The notes: generated from the sequence alone by a model not told the origin. DNA of 64,000 nt from Fodinicurvata sediminis DSM 21159 (GCF_000420625.1 NZ_ATVH01000011.1:558001-622000); one strand, 5' to 3'; shown: positions 27,043 to 36,586, numbered from the stretch's first letter. Numbers and translations are program-made.

Positions 27043-29118
27043 ATGAAGATGCGCAACCGTCGCGTCATGGTTTGTGACTGCGAAAAGACAATGCCCCTCT
27101 CACGCATGGGGTTGGAAAAGGCCTGTCATAATGTTGGTGGCGAAGGGGAACTGTTCCTGAACACCCAGCTCTGCCGCAGTCAGATCGAGAACTATCAGGC
27201 TGCCCTGGAAAGCGGTGATGAGCTGCTTGTGGCCTGCACCCAGGAAGCGCCCCTGTTTTCAGAAATTGCAGAAGACTTTCAGGCAGGCGACAGGGTCAGC
27301 TTTACCAATATACGTGAGACGGCGGGCTGGTCGCATGATGCTGAAGAAGCTGCGCCCAAAATGGCCGCCCTTCTGGCAGCGGCGGCTATGGACAGTGAGC
27401 CCTTCACCAGCGTGACCCTGGCCTCGGAGGGAAACTGCCTGATATATGGCCCGTCCGAACTGGCATTGCAGGCTGCCCGACAGCTCGGTGACCGCCTGAA
27501 GGTCACTGTGCTGATTTCCGAGGACGAGGGCAGCCTTCCTCCAGAACCCATGACCTATCCTGTTTTCGCCGGGCGAATCCGAAGCCTCAGCGGTTACCTT
27601 GGCGCTTTCGAAGCCGAGATCGAAAGCTATGCGGCGCCCTCCCCTTCCTCACGCAGTTCTTTTGCATTCGAGGACTGGAAGGGGGCGACCAGCCTGTCCT
27701 GTGACCTTGTGCTGGATCTTTCCGGTGGCACACCTTTCCTGCCGGCGCACGAGCGTCATGACGGTTACCTGCGCCCAGACCCAGGTGATCTGATCGCAGT
27801 TCAGAAAGCCCTTCTGGATGCAAGCGGCCTTGTTGGCGAATTCGAGAAACCCCGGTATGTCCAGTATGACGAGAGCATCTGCGCGCATTCCCGCAGCCGC
27901 CAGCAAGGCTGCAATCGTTGCATAGACGCCTGTCCCCTGTCGGCGATCCAATCCCTGGGAGACATTGTCGAAGTGGATCCTCATGTTTGCGGCGGCTGTG
28001 GACTTTGTGCAGCCAGCTGTCCGACTGGAGCCATGGACTACCGTCTGCCCGATACCGCAAGCTTGGCAGATCGCATCCGCGTCCTGCTCTCCAGTTACCG
28101 CTCCGGCGGTGGCGAAAACCCCGTTCTCTTGTTCCATGATGGCCAGCATGGTCGTCAACTGCTGTCCTACATGGCGCGCCTGGGCAACGGATTGCCGGCC
28201 AATGTCCTGCCTGTCGAAATGAACGAGGTCACCCAGGCCGGCTTCGACATCTATCTCTGTTCCCTGGCCTATGGAGCCGCAGCAGCGGCCATCCTGGTTC
28301 CTCCATCCAAACGCGAGGACTTGCCTGTCCTGGAAGAAACCCTGGAACTGGTCGAGAACATCTCCGAGGGTCTCGGATATGGGCGCGGACACTTCAGCCT
28401 GATCGACGCGCTTGATCCGGACACTGTGGAAGGGCAACTGGAAACTCTGCCTCAGGGAGAGGCCGCCACGGCCAGCAACTTCCTGCCACTTGGCAACAAG
28501 CGCAGCCGCAGTTATCTGGCATTGGGGCACCTGCACGACAATGCCCCTGCCCCGGTCGATCGGATTGACCTTCCGCAGGGCGCTCCCTTCGGTCGTATAG
28601 AAATCGACACCGAAGGCTGCACGCTTTGCCAGGCCTGCATCCCTGCCTGTCCGGTGGGTGCCCTGCTTGACGATCCCGATAGGCCCTGGATCGGTTTTCA
28701 GGAAGAAGCCTGCGTTCAATGCGGGCTCTGTCAGTCGACTTGCCCCGAAAATGTGATCACCCTGATCCCACAGGTTGATTTCACCGACGAAGCAAAGAAG
28801 CCCCGGACCCTGAACGAGGCGGAACCCTTCCACTGCATCCGATGCGGCACTCCTTTTGGCGTCAAGCAATCCATAGAACGGATCGTGGAAAAATTGAGCG
28901 GCCTGCATTCCATGTACATGCAACAGGAGCAGATCGACCGGGTGCGCATGTGCGAGGATTGCAGGGTTGCCGCGACCTTCGAGGATCCGAATACGCCCAT
29001 GGCGGCCGGCCCACGCCCGGCCATGCACACCACGGAAGAGGACCTGCGCCTGCAGGAAGAGCGCCGCAAGAATCGTGAAGCCAATCGCACGGGCTCCGGG
29101 TCGAGCGAGCCGTCATGA
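27043..29118 (+). CDS. Multi-cluster 4Fe-4S polyferredoxin-like protein of the formate dehydrogenase locus
   Basis: 691 residues. The N-terminal 240 have scattered cysteines (CDCEK, LCRS, ACTQE) without a recognised fold. Then come CNRCIDACP (near 290), CGGCGLCAASCP (near 316), CTLCQACIPACP (near 530) and CVQCGLCQSTCP (near 563), each a ferredoxin-type half cluster set, followed by CIRCGTPF and CEDC near the C-terminus. About four to five [4Fe-4S] centres are therefore likely. No signal peptide, so it is a cytoplasmic electron carrier. The same type of protein accompanies fdhD and torD in many formate dehydrogenase loci. Its stop overlaps the next start by four bases. Redox partner unknown. 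Confidence 0.85.
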   Translation: MKMRNRRVMVCDCEKTMPLSRMGLEKACHNVGGEGELFLNTQLCRSQIENYQAALESGDELLVACTQEAPLFSEIAEDFQAGDRVSFTNIRETAGWSHDAEEAAPKMAALLAAAAMDSEPFTSVTLASEGNCLIYGPSELALQAARQLGDRLKVTVLISEDEGSLPPEPMTYPVFAGRIRSLSGYLGAFEAEIESYAAPSPSSRSSFAFEDWKGATSLSCDLVLDLSGGTPFLPAHERHDGYLRPDPGDLIAVQKALLDASGLVGEFEKPRYVQYDESICAHSRSRQQGCNRCIDACPLSAIQSLGDIVEVDPHVCGGCGLCAASCPTGAMDYRLPDTASLADRIRVLLSSYRSGGGENPVLLFHDGQHGRQLLSYMARLGNGLPANVLPVEMNEVTQAGFDIYLCSLAYGAAAAAILVPPSKREDLPVLEETLELVENISEGLGYGRGHFSLIDALDPDTVEGQLETLPQGEAATASNFLPLGNKRSRSYLALGHLHDNAPAPVDRIDLPQGAPFGRIEIDTEGCTLCQACIPACPVGALLDDPDRPWIGFQEEACVQCGLCQSTCPENVITLIPQVDFTDEAKKPRTLNEAEPFHCIRCGTPFGVKQSIERIVEKLSGLHSMYMQQEQIDRVRMCEDCRVAATFEDPNTPMAAGPRPAMHTTEEDLRLQEERRKNREANRTGSGSSEPS

Positions 29119-29984
29119 ACTCATCAGACACGCTCAGCCCCAAGCTTGCGGCCTTCCGGCCGGATCTGGCCGATGCACGCCTGAAGGGACGGGTTCAGGC
29201 CGAGGCCTATGTCGACGGTCAACAGGCAAGCATCCGGATCGCTCTGGCCGATCTGAGACGCCAGGCTGATGACAAGGCCCCACTGGACAGTCAACTTATG
29301 CAATCGGAACAGGTCCTCGTATTTGAACGCAAGGATGGCTGGGCCTGGGTCCAGTGCCAAACTGATGGCTACGTTGGCTACATTGGCGAAAACAATCTGG
29401 GGCCTGCACTGACCACGGCCGCGACCCATCGCGTATCGGTTCTGCGGACACCGCTGTTCACCGCACCTGATATCAAGAGCCCTGTTCGCAACTACCTGTC
29501 CCTGCAAACGCCACTTCACGTCAGGGAAAGTGACGGACGTTTCCTGTTGCTTGAAACCGGAGGCTGGGTTTACGCACGCCACGCCGACACCATAGACAGC
29601 TGCGCGACGGACTGGACGGCGACGGCCCTGAGCTTCCTGGGAACACCCTATCTCTGGGGCGGACGTTCCAGCCTCGGCCTGGACTGCTCCGCGCTCGTGC
29701 AGCTTTCCCTGGCTGCGGCTGGATTGGAGGTCCCCCGGGACAGTGACCAGCAGGAAGAGGCCCCGGATCTGGGGGACCGTCTTTACCCTGGTGAAGACTT
29801 CCAGCGTGGCGATCTGCTCTATTGGCCGGGACATGTGGCCATCGCCCTGGGACCAGACAGTGTGGTCAATGCGACAGCTGCCCCCTTGCAGGTCATCGTG
29901 GAAACCTTCCGGGAGCTGGACGAGCGCGCGCGCTCTGATGGGGGCCCGTTACGCACGATCCGCCGGCCCACAATTTTATCCTAG
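29115..29984 (+). CDS. NlpC/P60 family cell-wall hydrolase with SH3 domains
   Basis: 289 residues. The first part has two SH3-like repeats (about 35-100 and 105-155, with KDGWAWVQCQTDGYVGYI and GGWVYARHA). The C-terminal NlpC/P60 domain shows YLWGGRSSLGLDCSALVQLSLAAAG with nucleophile Cys and, later, GHVAIALGPDSVVNATA with the catalytic His. Such enzymes cut gamma-D-glutamyl-diaminopimelate links in peptidoglycan or its recycled peptides. No signal peptide is seen, which suggests action on cytoplasmic muropeptides. The ATGA overlap with the polyferredoxin gene implies translational coupling, a combination whose reason is unclear. Confidence 0.9.
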   Translation: MNSSDTLSPKLAAFRPDLADARLKGRVQAEAYVDGQQASIRIALADLRRQADDKAPLDSQLMQSEQVLVFERKDGWAWVQCQTDGYVGYIGENNLGPALTTAATHRVSVLRTPLFTAPDIKSPVRNYLSLQTPLHVRESDGRFLLLETGGWVYARHADTIDSCATDWTATALSFLGTPYLWGGRSSLGLDCSALVQLSLAAAGLEVPRDSDQQEEAPDLGDRLYPGEDFQRGDLLYWPGHVAIALGPDSVVNATAAPLQVIVETFRELDERARSDGGPLRTIRRPTILS

Positions 29985-29993
29985 GGAAAGGGG

Positions 29994-30311
29994 TCACTCC
30001 GCACTTGGATCGGATTCCTTGGCGGGTGGTGCAGAGTTTCCCGAGCCCACCGTTGCTTCGCATCGCGCCTCGGCCCTCTGGACGAACAGCTGCCTGCGGC
30101 TTTCAAGTTCAGGGGTCTCCTCGATCATGCGGTCAATCTGTGCACGCTCCTCGGCAATGCAGCGTTCTACCGGATCATCGGAACGCCCTGCCTCGGACTC
30201 CTCTCCCGAGGTAAAGGAAAGGCTGTCCGGCCAATTGAGATATGCCAGAAGGCCGCCACACCCCAGAATCAAGAGCAGCGCCACCAGACGCCCAGGCGAG
30301 ATCATGCGCAC
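29994..30311 (-). CDS. Hypothetical membrane-anchored protein (105 aa)
   Basis: 105 residues: one hydrophobic segment near the N-terminus (LVALLLILGCGGLLAYLNW), then a charged helical region with two cysteines (ERCIAEERAQIDRMIEE and QRAEARCEATVG) and a short acidic tail. Predicted single-pass protein with a periplasmic helical domain. It converges on the NlpC/P60 gene with nine bases between stops. The start may be the ATG at 30311 or at 30305. No family recognised. Confidence 0.65.
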   Translation of the reverse strand: MRMISPGRLVALLLILGCGGLLAYLNWPDSLSFTSGEESEAGRSDDPVERCIAEERAQIDRMIEETPELESRRQLFVQRAEARCEATVGSGNSAPPAKESDPSAE

Positions 30312-30483
30312 AGTCTGGAACTCCCTTTCCGGCCTTTTGGCATAAACGTCATCCTTGGTTCGTCTTCTCTTCCAGAAAGCTTGGACTCGTCACTGCAAGA
30401 TGCAAAAATTATGTTAACCTGCAGAGAGGAAACGTTCAGCCCCCACTGTCAAGCTGAGGGCACAAACAGCCACAAGGCGGATA

Positions 30484-31533
30484 ATGATGTCAGATACCCA
30501 ACCCGTCCTGCACACTGCTTCCGATAATGCGGAAGCCCCATTGGTCGACCCCTTCCAGCGCGCGATCACCTATCTGCGTGTCTCGGTGACCGACCGTTGC
30601 GACTTCCGCTGTGTCTACTGCATGTCCGAGGACATGACCTTCCTGCCCAAATCGGAAGTGCTCAGCCTCGAGGAACTGGATCGGCTTTGCAGCAGCTTTG
30701 TGGATCTCGGTGTCAGGAAACTTCGTCTTACAGGCGGCGAACCCCTGGTGCGTCGCAACATCATGTGGTTGATCGAGCGCCTGTCGCGCCATCTGGACAG
30801 CGGCCAGCTTGAAGAACTGACGCTGACCACCAACGCCAGCCAGCTGACCCGCTATGCGGACCAGCTTGCAGCCTGTGGCGTGAAGCGCCTGAACGTCTCG
30901 CTGGATACGCTCAACCCTGACAAGTTCAAGGCCATCACGCGCTGGGGCAAGTACGACAAGGTCATGGAAGGTCTACAGGCCGCGAAACGCGCCGGGATAT
31001 CGATCAAGATCAACACCGTCGCCTTGAAGAATGTTAACGATGACGAAATCGACAACCTGGTGTCCTGGTGCGGAGATGAGGGCTTTGATCTGACCTTCAT
31101 CGAAGTCATGCCCATGGGTGACATTGGTGGCGAGGACCGTCTTGATCAGTATTATCCCCTCTCGCAGCTGCGCCAGGACCTCTCCCGGAACTGGACACTG
31201 GAAGAAAGCCAACACAAGACAGGGGGGCCGGCCCGCTATGCCCACTGCAAGGAAACCGGAGGGCGTATCGGCTTCATCACCCCGCTGACTCACAATTTCT
31301 GTGAAAGCTGCAACCGGGTACGCCTGACCTGTACCGGAACGCTCTATATGTGTCTGGGACAGGAAGATGCCGCCGACCTTCGCACCCCCTTGCGGGAAAG
31401 TGATGATGACGCCTTGGTCAAGCAGACCATTCGCGAAGCCATCACGCGCAAGCCGAAAGGTCATGACTTCATCATCGACCGGGACAATCAGCAGGGCGTT
31501 TCCAGTCGGCATATGAGCGTGACCGGTGGCTGA
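30484..31533 (+). CDS. moaA: GTP 3',8-cyclase MoaA
   Basis: 349 residues (or one fewer if the second ATG, at 30487, is used). The radical-SAM cluster motif is [12 protein letters not shown], and the second, substrate-side cluster is CNRVRLTC preceded by FCESCNR. The protein ends in Gly-Gly, the conserved tail needed for catalysis. It performs the first step of molybdopterin synthesis, converting GTP to the 3',8-cyclo intermediate. No other moa or moe genes are in the window, but mobA and fdhD lie nearby, so the region has a cofactor theme. Confidence 0.96.
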   Translation: MMSDTQPVLHTASDNAEAPLVDPFQRAITYLRVSVTDRCDFRCVYCMSEDMTFLPKSEVLSLEELDRLCSSFVDLGVRKLRLTGGEPLVRRNIMWLIERLSRHLDSGQLEELTLTTNASQLTRYADQLAACGVKRLNVSLDTLNPDKFKAITRWGKYDKVMEGLQAAKRAGISIKINTVALKNVNDDEIDNLVSWCGDEGFDLTFIEVMPMGDIGGEDRLDQYYPLSQLRQDLSRNWTLEESQHKTGGPARYAHCKETGGRIGFITPLTHNFCESCNRVRLTCTGTLYMCLGQEDAADLRTPLRESDDDALVKQTIREAITRKPKGHDFIIDRDNQQGVSSRHMSVTGG

Positions 31534-31548
31534 GGCGGGATAGCGCCT
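31533..31548 (+). terminator. Weak hairpin after moaA
   Basis: AGGCG (31533-31537) pairs with CGCCT (31544-31548) over a six-base loop immediately after the moaA stop. A short stem without U-tract, so only a possible terminator. Confidence 0.3.
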
Positions 31549-31635
31549 TCCTAAAAGAAATGATGATCTGCTCCTGACAGGCAGGTTGGTCTGTTTCCTG
31601 AAGGGATTGAGGTTATACTGTCTGCCTGAGACACC

Positions 31636-32433
31636 ATGCAGGGCACTTCCTCGAACATGGCTGACCCAAGAGAACTCCCCCTAGCCTTTGTCCACGCCGA
31701 GACCGAGGAAGCAGAGGCGGCAGCAAAACGTCTGAAGAATCTCTATCCCAATGTGCATCCCAAGGATGCCGAAATCATAATCGCTCTGGGCGGCGATGGT
31801 TTCATGCTGGAAACGCTGCACGAGCAGTTCGGCGACGGCGTGTCCATCTTCGGGATGAATCGCGGGACGATCGGCTTCCTGATGAATGCCTATCGCGAAG
31901 ACGCGCTCTATGAGCGTTTGGCGCGCAGCGAAAGGGTTACCCTCCACCCCCTGAAGATGGAGGCGAAAACGACGGACGGAAGCCCATCTCAAGCATTGGC
32001 CATCAACGAAGTCGCCCTGTTCCGGCAAAGCCGCCAGGCGGCCAAGCTTCGCATTCGCATTGATGGCGTTATACGGCTGGAAGAACTCGTCTGCGACGGC
32101 GCCCTGGTCGCAACGCCTGCCGGCAGCACGGCGTACAACCTTTCGGCGCATGGACCTATTCTGCCGCTTGGAACACCCTTGCTGGCCCTGACTCCGATCA
32201 GCGCATTCCGTCCGCGAAGATGGCGCGGCGCCCTGCTACCTCAAAAGGCGGACGTGGAAATAGAGGTGCTGGAGAGTTCCAAGCGCCCGGTCAGTGCCAC
32301 GGCGGATTTCACGGAAATCCGGGACGTGAACATGGTTCGCGTTCGTGAAGACCGTAAAACTGAATTGCACCTACTGTTCGATCCCGAACACAATCTGGAA
32401 GAACGGATTCTGAAGGAGCAATTCATACCTTGA
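31636..32433 (+). CDS. nadK: NAD kinase
   Basis: 265 residues. The ATP/NAD-kinase signature [11 protein letters not shown] (about 52-62) is followed by [13 protein letters not shown], the NE/D motif AINEVALFR and [23 protein letters not shown], all diagnostic. It phosphorylates NAD+ to NADP+ in the cytoplasm. The start at 31636 lacks a clear ribosome-binding site; an ATG at 31657, giving MADPREL, is an equal alternative. Converges on a DUF1127 gene across a hairpin. Confidence 0.95.
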   Translation: MQGTSSNMADPRELPLAFVHAETEEAEAAAKRLKNLYPNVHPKDAEIIIALGGDGFMLETLHEQFGDGVSIFGMNRGTIGFLMNAYREDALYERLARSERVTLHPLKMEAKTTDGSPSQALAINEVALFRQSRQAAKLRIRIDGVIRLEELVCDGALVATPAGSTAYNLSAHGPILPLGTPLLALTPISAFRPRRWRGALLPQKADVEIEVLESSKRPVSATADFTEIRDVNMVRVREDRKTELHLLFDPEHNLEERILKEQFIP

Positions 32434-32442
32434 TGAAGGAAG

Positions 32443-32468
32443 GCCAGCGGACCCATGAGCCCGCTGGC
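32443..32468. terminator. Hairpin between convergent nadK and DUF1127 gene
   Basis: GCCAGCGG (32443-32450) pairs perfectly with CCGCTGGC (32461-32468), loop ten bases, in the 71-base gap between opposing stop codons. No marked U-tract. Confidence 0.65.
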
Positions 32469-32504
32469 AGCCAGTTCATCACAGGGACAAGAAGCAAGAC
32501 AGAG

Positions 32505-32744
32505 TCATGCGCGCCAGAAGGGCTTGCGCGCTTCCCGGTAGATATCTGCACGGCTTAAACCAATGTCCCGCAGTATCCGGTCATCCATCTGACGCAGCTT
32601 CTGTCGATGTTCCCAGCGCTCCATCCAGACAACAGGTGCCTCGAAAATGCGGATGGCACGTTCAGTCAATGTCCGGCTTGTACGCCCAGGCACACTCTCT
32701 CCAGGATTCCGGACAGCAGCCGGCCTTTCGCAAATCTGCGACAT
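32505..32744 (-). CDS. DUF1127 small protein
   Basis: 79 residues. The C-terminal half is a DUF1127 domain: WMERWEHRQKLRQMDDRILRDIGLSRADIYREARKPFW, an arginine-rich two-helix unit common in alphaproteobacteria. Small DUF1127 proteins have been linked to RNA binding and to phosphate and carbon metabolism in that class. AAAGGA precedes the ATG at 32744 at good spacing. Divergent from the LysR gene at 32884. Confidence 0.87.
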   Translation of the reverse strand: MSQICERPAAVRNPGESVPGRTSRTLTERAIRIFEAPVVWMERWEHRQKLRQMDDRILRDIGLSRADIYREARKPFWRA

Positions 32745-32883
32745 GATTAGTTCCTTTCATGAACCAGTGGTCTGCAGTTTTTGAAAGAGCGGGCCCTTGC
32801 TCTTATCTTATGGCCAATTTGCGCCTTGCACTTTGAAAGCACAAACGGGATTATTGCATGTTTTCCATTAGAATTTCTAATAT

Positions 32884-33813
32884 ATGAACATGAAAAGAAG
32901 ATTGCCCCCATTGAACGCCCTGCGCGCCTTCGAGGCGGCAGGACGGCACAGGTCATTCACGCTTGCAGCTGAAGAGCTGAACGTGACACAGGCTGCCATC
33001 AGCCATCAGGTTCGCGCCCTGGAAGACTATTTCCAGCAAGATCTCTTCCTGCGCCAGAACCGCAGCCTTGTCCTGACGAGCGCAGCACAGAATTACCTTC
33101 TAGCGATCACCCAGGCCCTGAACCTGGTGAACGACGCGTCACGCCAGCTCGTCCGACACGACAGCGAGACGACTCTGAGGGTCAGCACCTTGCCCTCCTT
33201 CGCCGCGAAATGGCTCTTGCCGCGACTTGCCGCCTTCCAGGCAAACCATCCCGAGATCGACATTCTGGTCTCCTCCAGGAACGAGCTGGCCGACCTGGAA
33301 CGTGAGGATATCGATGTGGGACTGCGCTTCGGCGTTGGTGAGTATGCAGGTCTGTACAGCAAGAGAATCCTGCATGAGCGGAAATTTCCCGTTTGCAGTC
33401 CGTCGCTGCTGTCTGGAGACAAGCCACTGTCCAGTCCAGAGGATCTGAAACATCATACCCTGTTGCACGATGAGGTCTTCGGTGGAGACATCGAGATCGA
33501 TTGGCAGGGCTGGTTGGAACGTGCGGGTTATCCGGAACTGGCCACGCGCAGAGGGCCCTGGTTCAACGATTCCAGCATGCTCCTTACGGCTGCCATTGCG
33601 GGACAGGGGATTGCCCTAGCGCGCGCCTCGCTTGCCGTTGACGACATGGCAAAGGGGCTTCTGGTCAAGCCTTTCGGCCCCGAAGTTTCAACAGCTTACC
33701 ATTACTATTTCGTAACGCGCCCAAGTCTTGTTGATCGCGAGCCCGTCCGCACCTTCTTCACCTGGATCCAGGAAGAAACCCAAAAGACGGAAGCAGCCAT
33801 TGCGGCCGCGTGA
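32884..33813 (+). CDS. LysR-family regulator, GcvA-like
   Basis: 309 residues. The helix-turn-helix reads LNALRAFEAAGRHRSFTLAAEELNVTQAAISHQVRALE, and the opening RRLPPLNALRAFEAAGRH is typical of the GcvA/AmpR branch. The effector domain follows with TLPSFAAKWLLPRLAAFQANHPEID and a late GIALARASLAVDDMAKGLLVKPF. Its target is not evident: neighbours are a DUF1127 gene (divergent) and argE downstream (121 bases away). Confidence 0.93.
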   Translation: MNMKRRLPPLNALRAFEAAGRHRSFTLAAEELNVTQAAISHQVRALEDYFQQDLFLRQNRSLVLTSAAQNYLLAITQALNLVNDASRQLVRHDSETTLRVSTLPSFAAKWLLPRLAAFQANHPEIDILVSSRNELADLEREDIDVGLRFGVGEYAGLYSKRILHERKFPVCSPSLLSGDKPLSSPEDLKHHTLLHDEVFGGDIEIDWQGWLERAGYPELATRRGPWFNDSSMLLTAAIAGQGIALARASLAVDDMAKGLLVKPFGPEVSTAYHYYFVTRPSLVDREPVRTFFTWIQEETQKTEAAIAAA

Positions 33814-33934
33814 CCTTTCCTCCAGGGCTCAGAGACCCTAAAGTTACGAGACAATCAAGATGCGACTCTGTCGCGCGCCTGCCCTTTCATGAACGCTCTA
33901 ACCCGGGGCCGCCACAACAAGGACTATTGCTGAT

Positions 33935-35113
33935 ATGCCGCAAATAAAACCCGATACACGCAGCATGATCGAAAGGCTGATTTCTTACGATACGACCAGC
34001 CGTAACTCGAACCTGGAGTTGATTCACTTCATCGCAAACTATCTTGCGGACCTGGGCGTTGAAAGCGAACTGGTACACTCCGAAGACAAGCGCAAGGCCA
34101 ACCTTTATGCAACGCTCGGCCCAAGCGATCGTTCCGGCATTGCGCTTTCGGGTCACACCGACGTGGTTCCGGTGGACGGCCAGGACTGGAACCAGGATCC
34201 CTGGACCGTGAGCGAACGTGACGGGCTGCTGTTTGGGCGCGGTACGAGCGACATGAAGTCCTTCGTTGCGCTTTGCCTTGCCTACACCCCCGATTTCCTT
34301 GCGCAGGTCGGCCAGTTGCCCATCCACCTATGCTTCACCTATGATGAAGAGATTGGCTGTGTCGGCGTGGGGCCTCTGCTCGATTATCTGGCCCAGAAGG
34401 ATGTGCGGCCGCGCTGTGCCATTATCGGCGAACCTACGGGCATGCAGGTTGTGAATGCGCACAAGGGACGGCTTGGCTATACCTGCCATGTGCGTGGACA
34501 TGAATGCCACTCCTCTCTTGCACCACATGGGGTTAACGCCGTTCAGTACGCGGCCCGGCTGATCAACCGTCTTGTGGAGATCGGACGAATCAAGGCCGAG
34601 GAAGGCCCATTCGATCACGATTATGACGTTCCCTTCACAACGGTCCATGTGGGAACCATACATGGCGGGACCGCCGTCAACATCGTGCCCCGGGATTGCT
34701 CATTCGAATTCGAGTTCCGTTGCCTGCCCGGAGACGACCCGCACCTCCTCTTCAATGATCTGAAAGGCTTTGCACAAGGTGAACTCGAGCCTGAGATGAA
34801 GGCCATTGCTGCGGAGACCGGCATTGTTTTCGAACAGGGAGCGACCTTTGCCGGCTTGGACACCCCCGATGACCACGAGGTCGTCACCTTGACCAAGGCG
34901 CTGGCTGAAGCGAACAGCACTGCCAAGGTGGCCTTCGGGACCGAGGCCGGGCAGATTGCCGCGCGCAACATACCTGCTGTGGTCTGTGGCCCTGGCCATA
35001 TAGCCCAGGCCCACAAGCCCGATGAGTTCATCTCTCTGGAACAGCTGGCCAAGGGAGAAGCCTTCATGACACGCCTGGTCAAGCGGCTCGGTGAAGCCCC
35101 TTTGGCGCACTGA
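33935..35113 (+). CDS. argE: Acetylornithine deacetylase (M20 family)
   Basis: 392 residues. The metal-site motifs of M20 enzymes are clear: SGHTDVVPVDGQDW, GRGTSDMKSFVAL and TYDEEIGCVG, and a dimerisation domain starts near 180. It most resembles ArgE, which removes acetate from N-acetylornithine in arginine synthesis, although related amidohydrolases share these motifs. AAGGA lies 11 bases before the ATG. The AbrB-family gene follows in the same direction. Confidence 0.88.
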   Translation: MPQIKPDTRSMIERLISYDTTSRNSNLELIHFIANYLADLGVESELVHSEDKRKANLYATLGPSDRSGIALSGHTDVVPVDGQDWNQDPWTVSERDGLLFGRGTSDMKSFVALCLAYTPDFLAQVGQLPIHLCFTYDEEIGCVGVGPLLDYLAQKDVRPRCAIIGEPTGMQVVNAHKGRLGYTCHVRGHECHSSLAPHGVNAVQYAARLINRLVEIGRIKAEEGPFDHDYDVPFTTVHVGTIHGGTAVNIVPRDCSFEFEFRCLPGDDPHLLFNDLKGFAQGELEPEMKAIAAETGIVFEQGATFAGLDTPDDHEVVTLTKALAEANSTAKVAFGTEAGQIAARNIPAVVCGPGHIAQAHKPDEFISLEQLAKGEAFMTRLVKRLGEAPLAH

Positions 35114-35147
35114 CAGCTGTTCCCTTTCCACTCGGAGCCGGACCACG

Positions 35148-36254
35148 GTGACTTCCACAGCTCCCACAAGCGCGCCGAAGACATGGTCAAGTGTACTGCT
35201 TGCCCTTGGCATAGGCGGGATCGGCGGTTGGCTGGCCTACAGCATCAGCTTCCCCCTGCCCTGGATGATCGGCTCTATGGTCTTCACCACAGTGGCGGCC
35301 ATGCTCGGCGCCCCCATCGCCATGGCTTCCAGCCTGCGTACCGCCATGATGACGGTGCTGGGTGTGATGCTTGGCAGTGGCTTCACGCCGGAAATCCTGT
35401 CCGCGCTCGGTGCCTGGAGTGGCAGCTTGGCACTGGTCAGTCTGTACATTGTCCTGTCGACTGCCTGCGGTTATCTCTATTTCCATCACGTTTGCGGCTA
35501 TGACAAGGCCAGCGCCTATTTCTCCGCCACCCCGGGAGGTCTGAGCGAAATGGTCCTGCTGGGTGGTCAGTACGGTGGCGACCCCCGTGTCATATCCCTC
35601 GTTCATGCCACGCGCATTCTCTTGATCGTAGTGGCCATCCCCTTCGGTTTCTACTGGCTATCAGATCTTGAACCCGGCCAAACCGGCGGCGTTGGTCCTG
35701 GATGGAGTGATGTAGGGCTGACGGCAGGCATCCTACTGGTTGCCTGTGCCATAGCTGGCTTCTTCGGTGCCCGGGCCATGAAGATTCCAGCTGCCCCTGT
35801 TGTCGGTCCCATGGTGCTCAGTTCCATTGTGCATCTGATGGGACTGACCAAGGCAGCTCCGCCCATGGACCTCGTCTCCATGGCCCAGGTCGCGATTGGT
35901 GCAGCCATCGGTGCCAGGTTCTACGGCACCTCTGCCATGATGGTCCTGAAGACAATCATCCACTCGGCGGGAGCGACGCTCCTTCTGGTCATGATCACCT
36001 TGGCATTGGCAAGCTTTCTGGTTTTCATGACTCCCATCAGCCTGGCTCCCCTGGTGCTGGCCTATGCGCCTGGGGGCTTGGCCGAAATGAGCCTGATCGC
36101 CATCGCCCTAGGCGCAGATGCAGCCCTCGTTGCCACCCATCACATCGTCCGCATCGCCCTTATCGTCGTCTGCGCAGGCCCCATATACCGACTGATCGAG
36201 CACAGGCTGGGAAAGCGGGAACAGTCCGCCACTCGGAAAGAGACTACGCCATGA
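35148..36254 (+). CDS. AbrB-family membrane protein (formerly 'putative ammonia monooxygenase')
   Basis: 368 residues from GTG 35148, which has GGAG at 35134-35137. A longer reading from 35091 would run into argE and start with a polar, non-family stretch. There are about ten membrane helices with an internal duplication: the block MIGSMVFTTVAAMLGAPIAMASSLR in the first half is echoed by VVGPMVLSSIVHLMGL in the second. Each half ends in a PGGL motif (TPGGLSEMVLLG, APGGLAEMSLIA), the hallmark of this family. It is a predicted transporter of unknown substrate; the ammonia-monooxygenase name is historical and unsupported. Confidence 0.87.
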   Translation: MTSTAPTSAPKTWSSVLLALGIGGIGGWLAYSISFPLPWMIGSMVFTTVAAMLGAPIAMASSLRTAMMTVLGVMLGSGFTPEILSALGAWSGSLALVSLYIVLSTACGYLYFHHVCGYDKASAYFSATPGGLSEMVLLGGQYGGDPRVISLVHATRILLIVVAIPFGFYWLSDLEPGQTGGVGPGWSDVGLTAGILLVACAIAGFFGARAMKIPAAPVVGPMVLSSIVHLMGLTKAAPPMDLVSMAQVAIGAAIGARFYGTSAMMVLKTIIHSAGATLLLVMITLALASFLVFMTPISLAPLVLAYAPGGLAEMSLIAIALGADAALVATHHIVRIALIVVCAGPIYRLIEHRLGKREQSATRKETTP

Positions 36255-36442
36255 GGGGAAAGGACATCATCGGCAACCTCTTCGGCATCTTCCTCTGCCT
36301 ATTGGTGCTGGCCATTGGCATTGGCCTGCTAGCCCTTCTTTTCGCGGCTCTGCCGCTGCTTGTGGTCGTCGCGCCCCTGACCATCACCCTGGTGCTCGGA
36401 TTTCTGCTGTTTGCCTACCTGCGCCAGCGTCGGCGAAAGTAA
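36251..36442 (+). CDS. Small two-helix membrane protein (63 aa)
   Basis: 63 residues, almost all hydrophobic: helix one about 7-29, helix two about 32-57, closing with a basic RQRRRK tail on the cytoplasmic side. The start overlaps the AbrB-family stop (ATGA), so it is translated with that transporter and may be a small partner. No family recognised. Confidence 0.72.
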   Translation: MRGKDIIGNLFGIFLCLLVLAIGIGLLALLFAALPLLVVVAPLTITLVLGFLLFAYLRQRRRK

Positions 36443-36500
36443 GCGGATTGGCTTGTGTACATTGCGGGACGGTTATCCGGCTGCTAGAGAAAAGGACACT

Positions 36501-36586
36501 GCGGACGTGGTGGAACAGGTAGACACACAGGACTTAAAATCCTGAGGGCATCGCCCGTGCGGGTTCGAGTCCCGCCGTCCGCACCA
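36501..36586 (+). tRNA. tRNA-Leu (anticodon UAA)
   Basis: Acceptor GCGGACG (36501-36507) pairs with CGTCCGC (36576-36582), followed by discriminator A and an encoded CCA (36584-36586). The anticodon stem is CAGGA/TCCTG around the loop CTTAAAA, giving anticodon TAA at 36535-36537. A long variable arm is present, as expected for class II tRNA-Leu, and the T-arm contains GGTTCGAGTCC. It sits between a small membrane protein and an EAL-like gene. No repeat of its 3' end was seen nearby, so no integrated element is indicated. Confidence 0.97.

Noticed and set aside
30312-30483. Possible molybdenum-cofactor riboswitch before moaA
   Set aside because: The 172-base gap shows no clear multi-stem structure matching that RNA class by eye.
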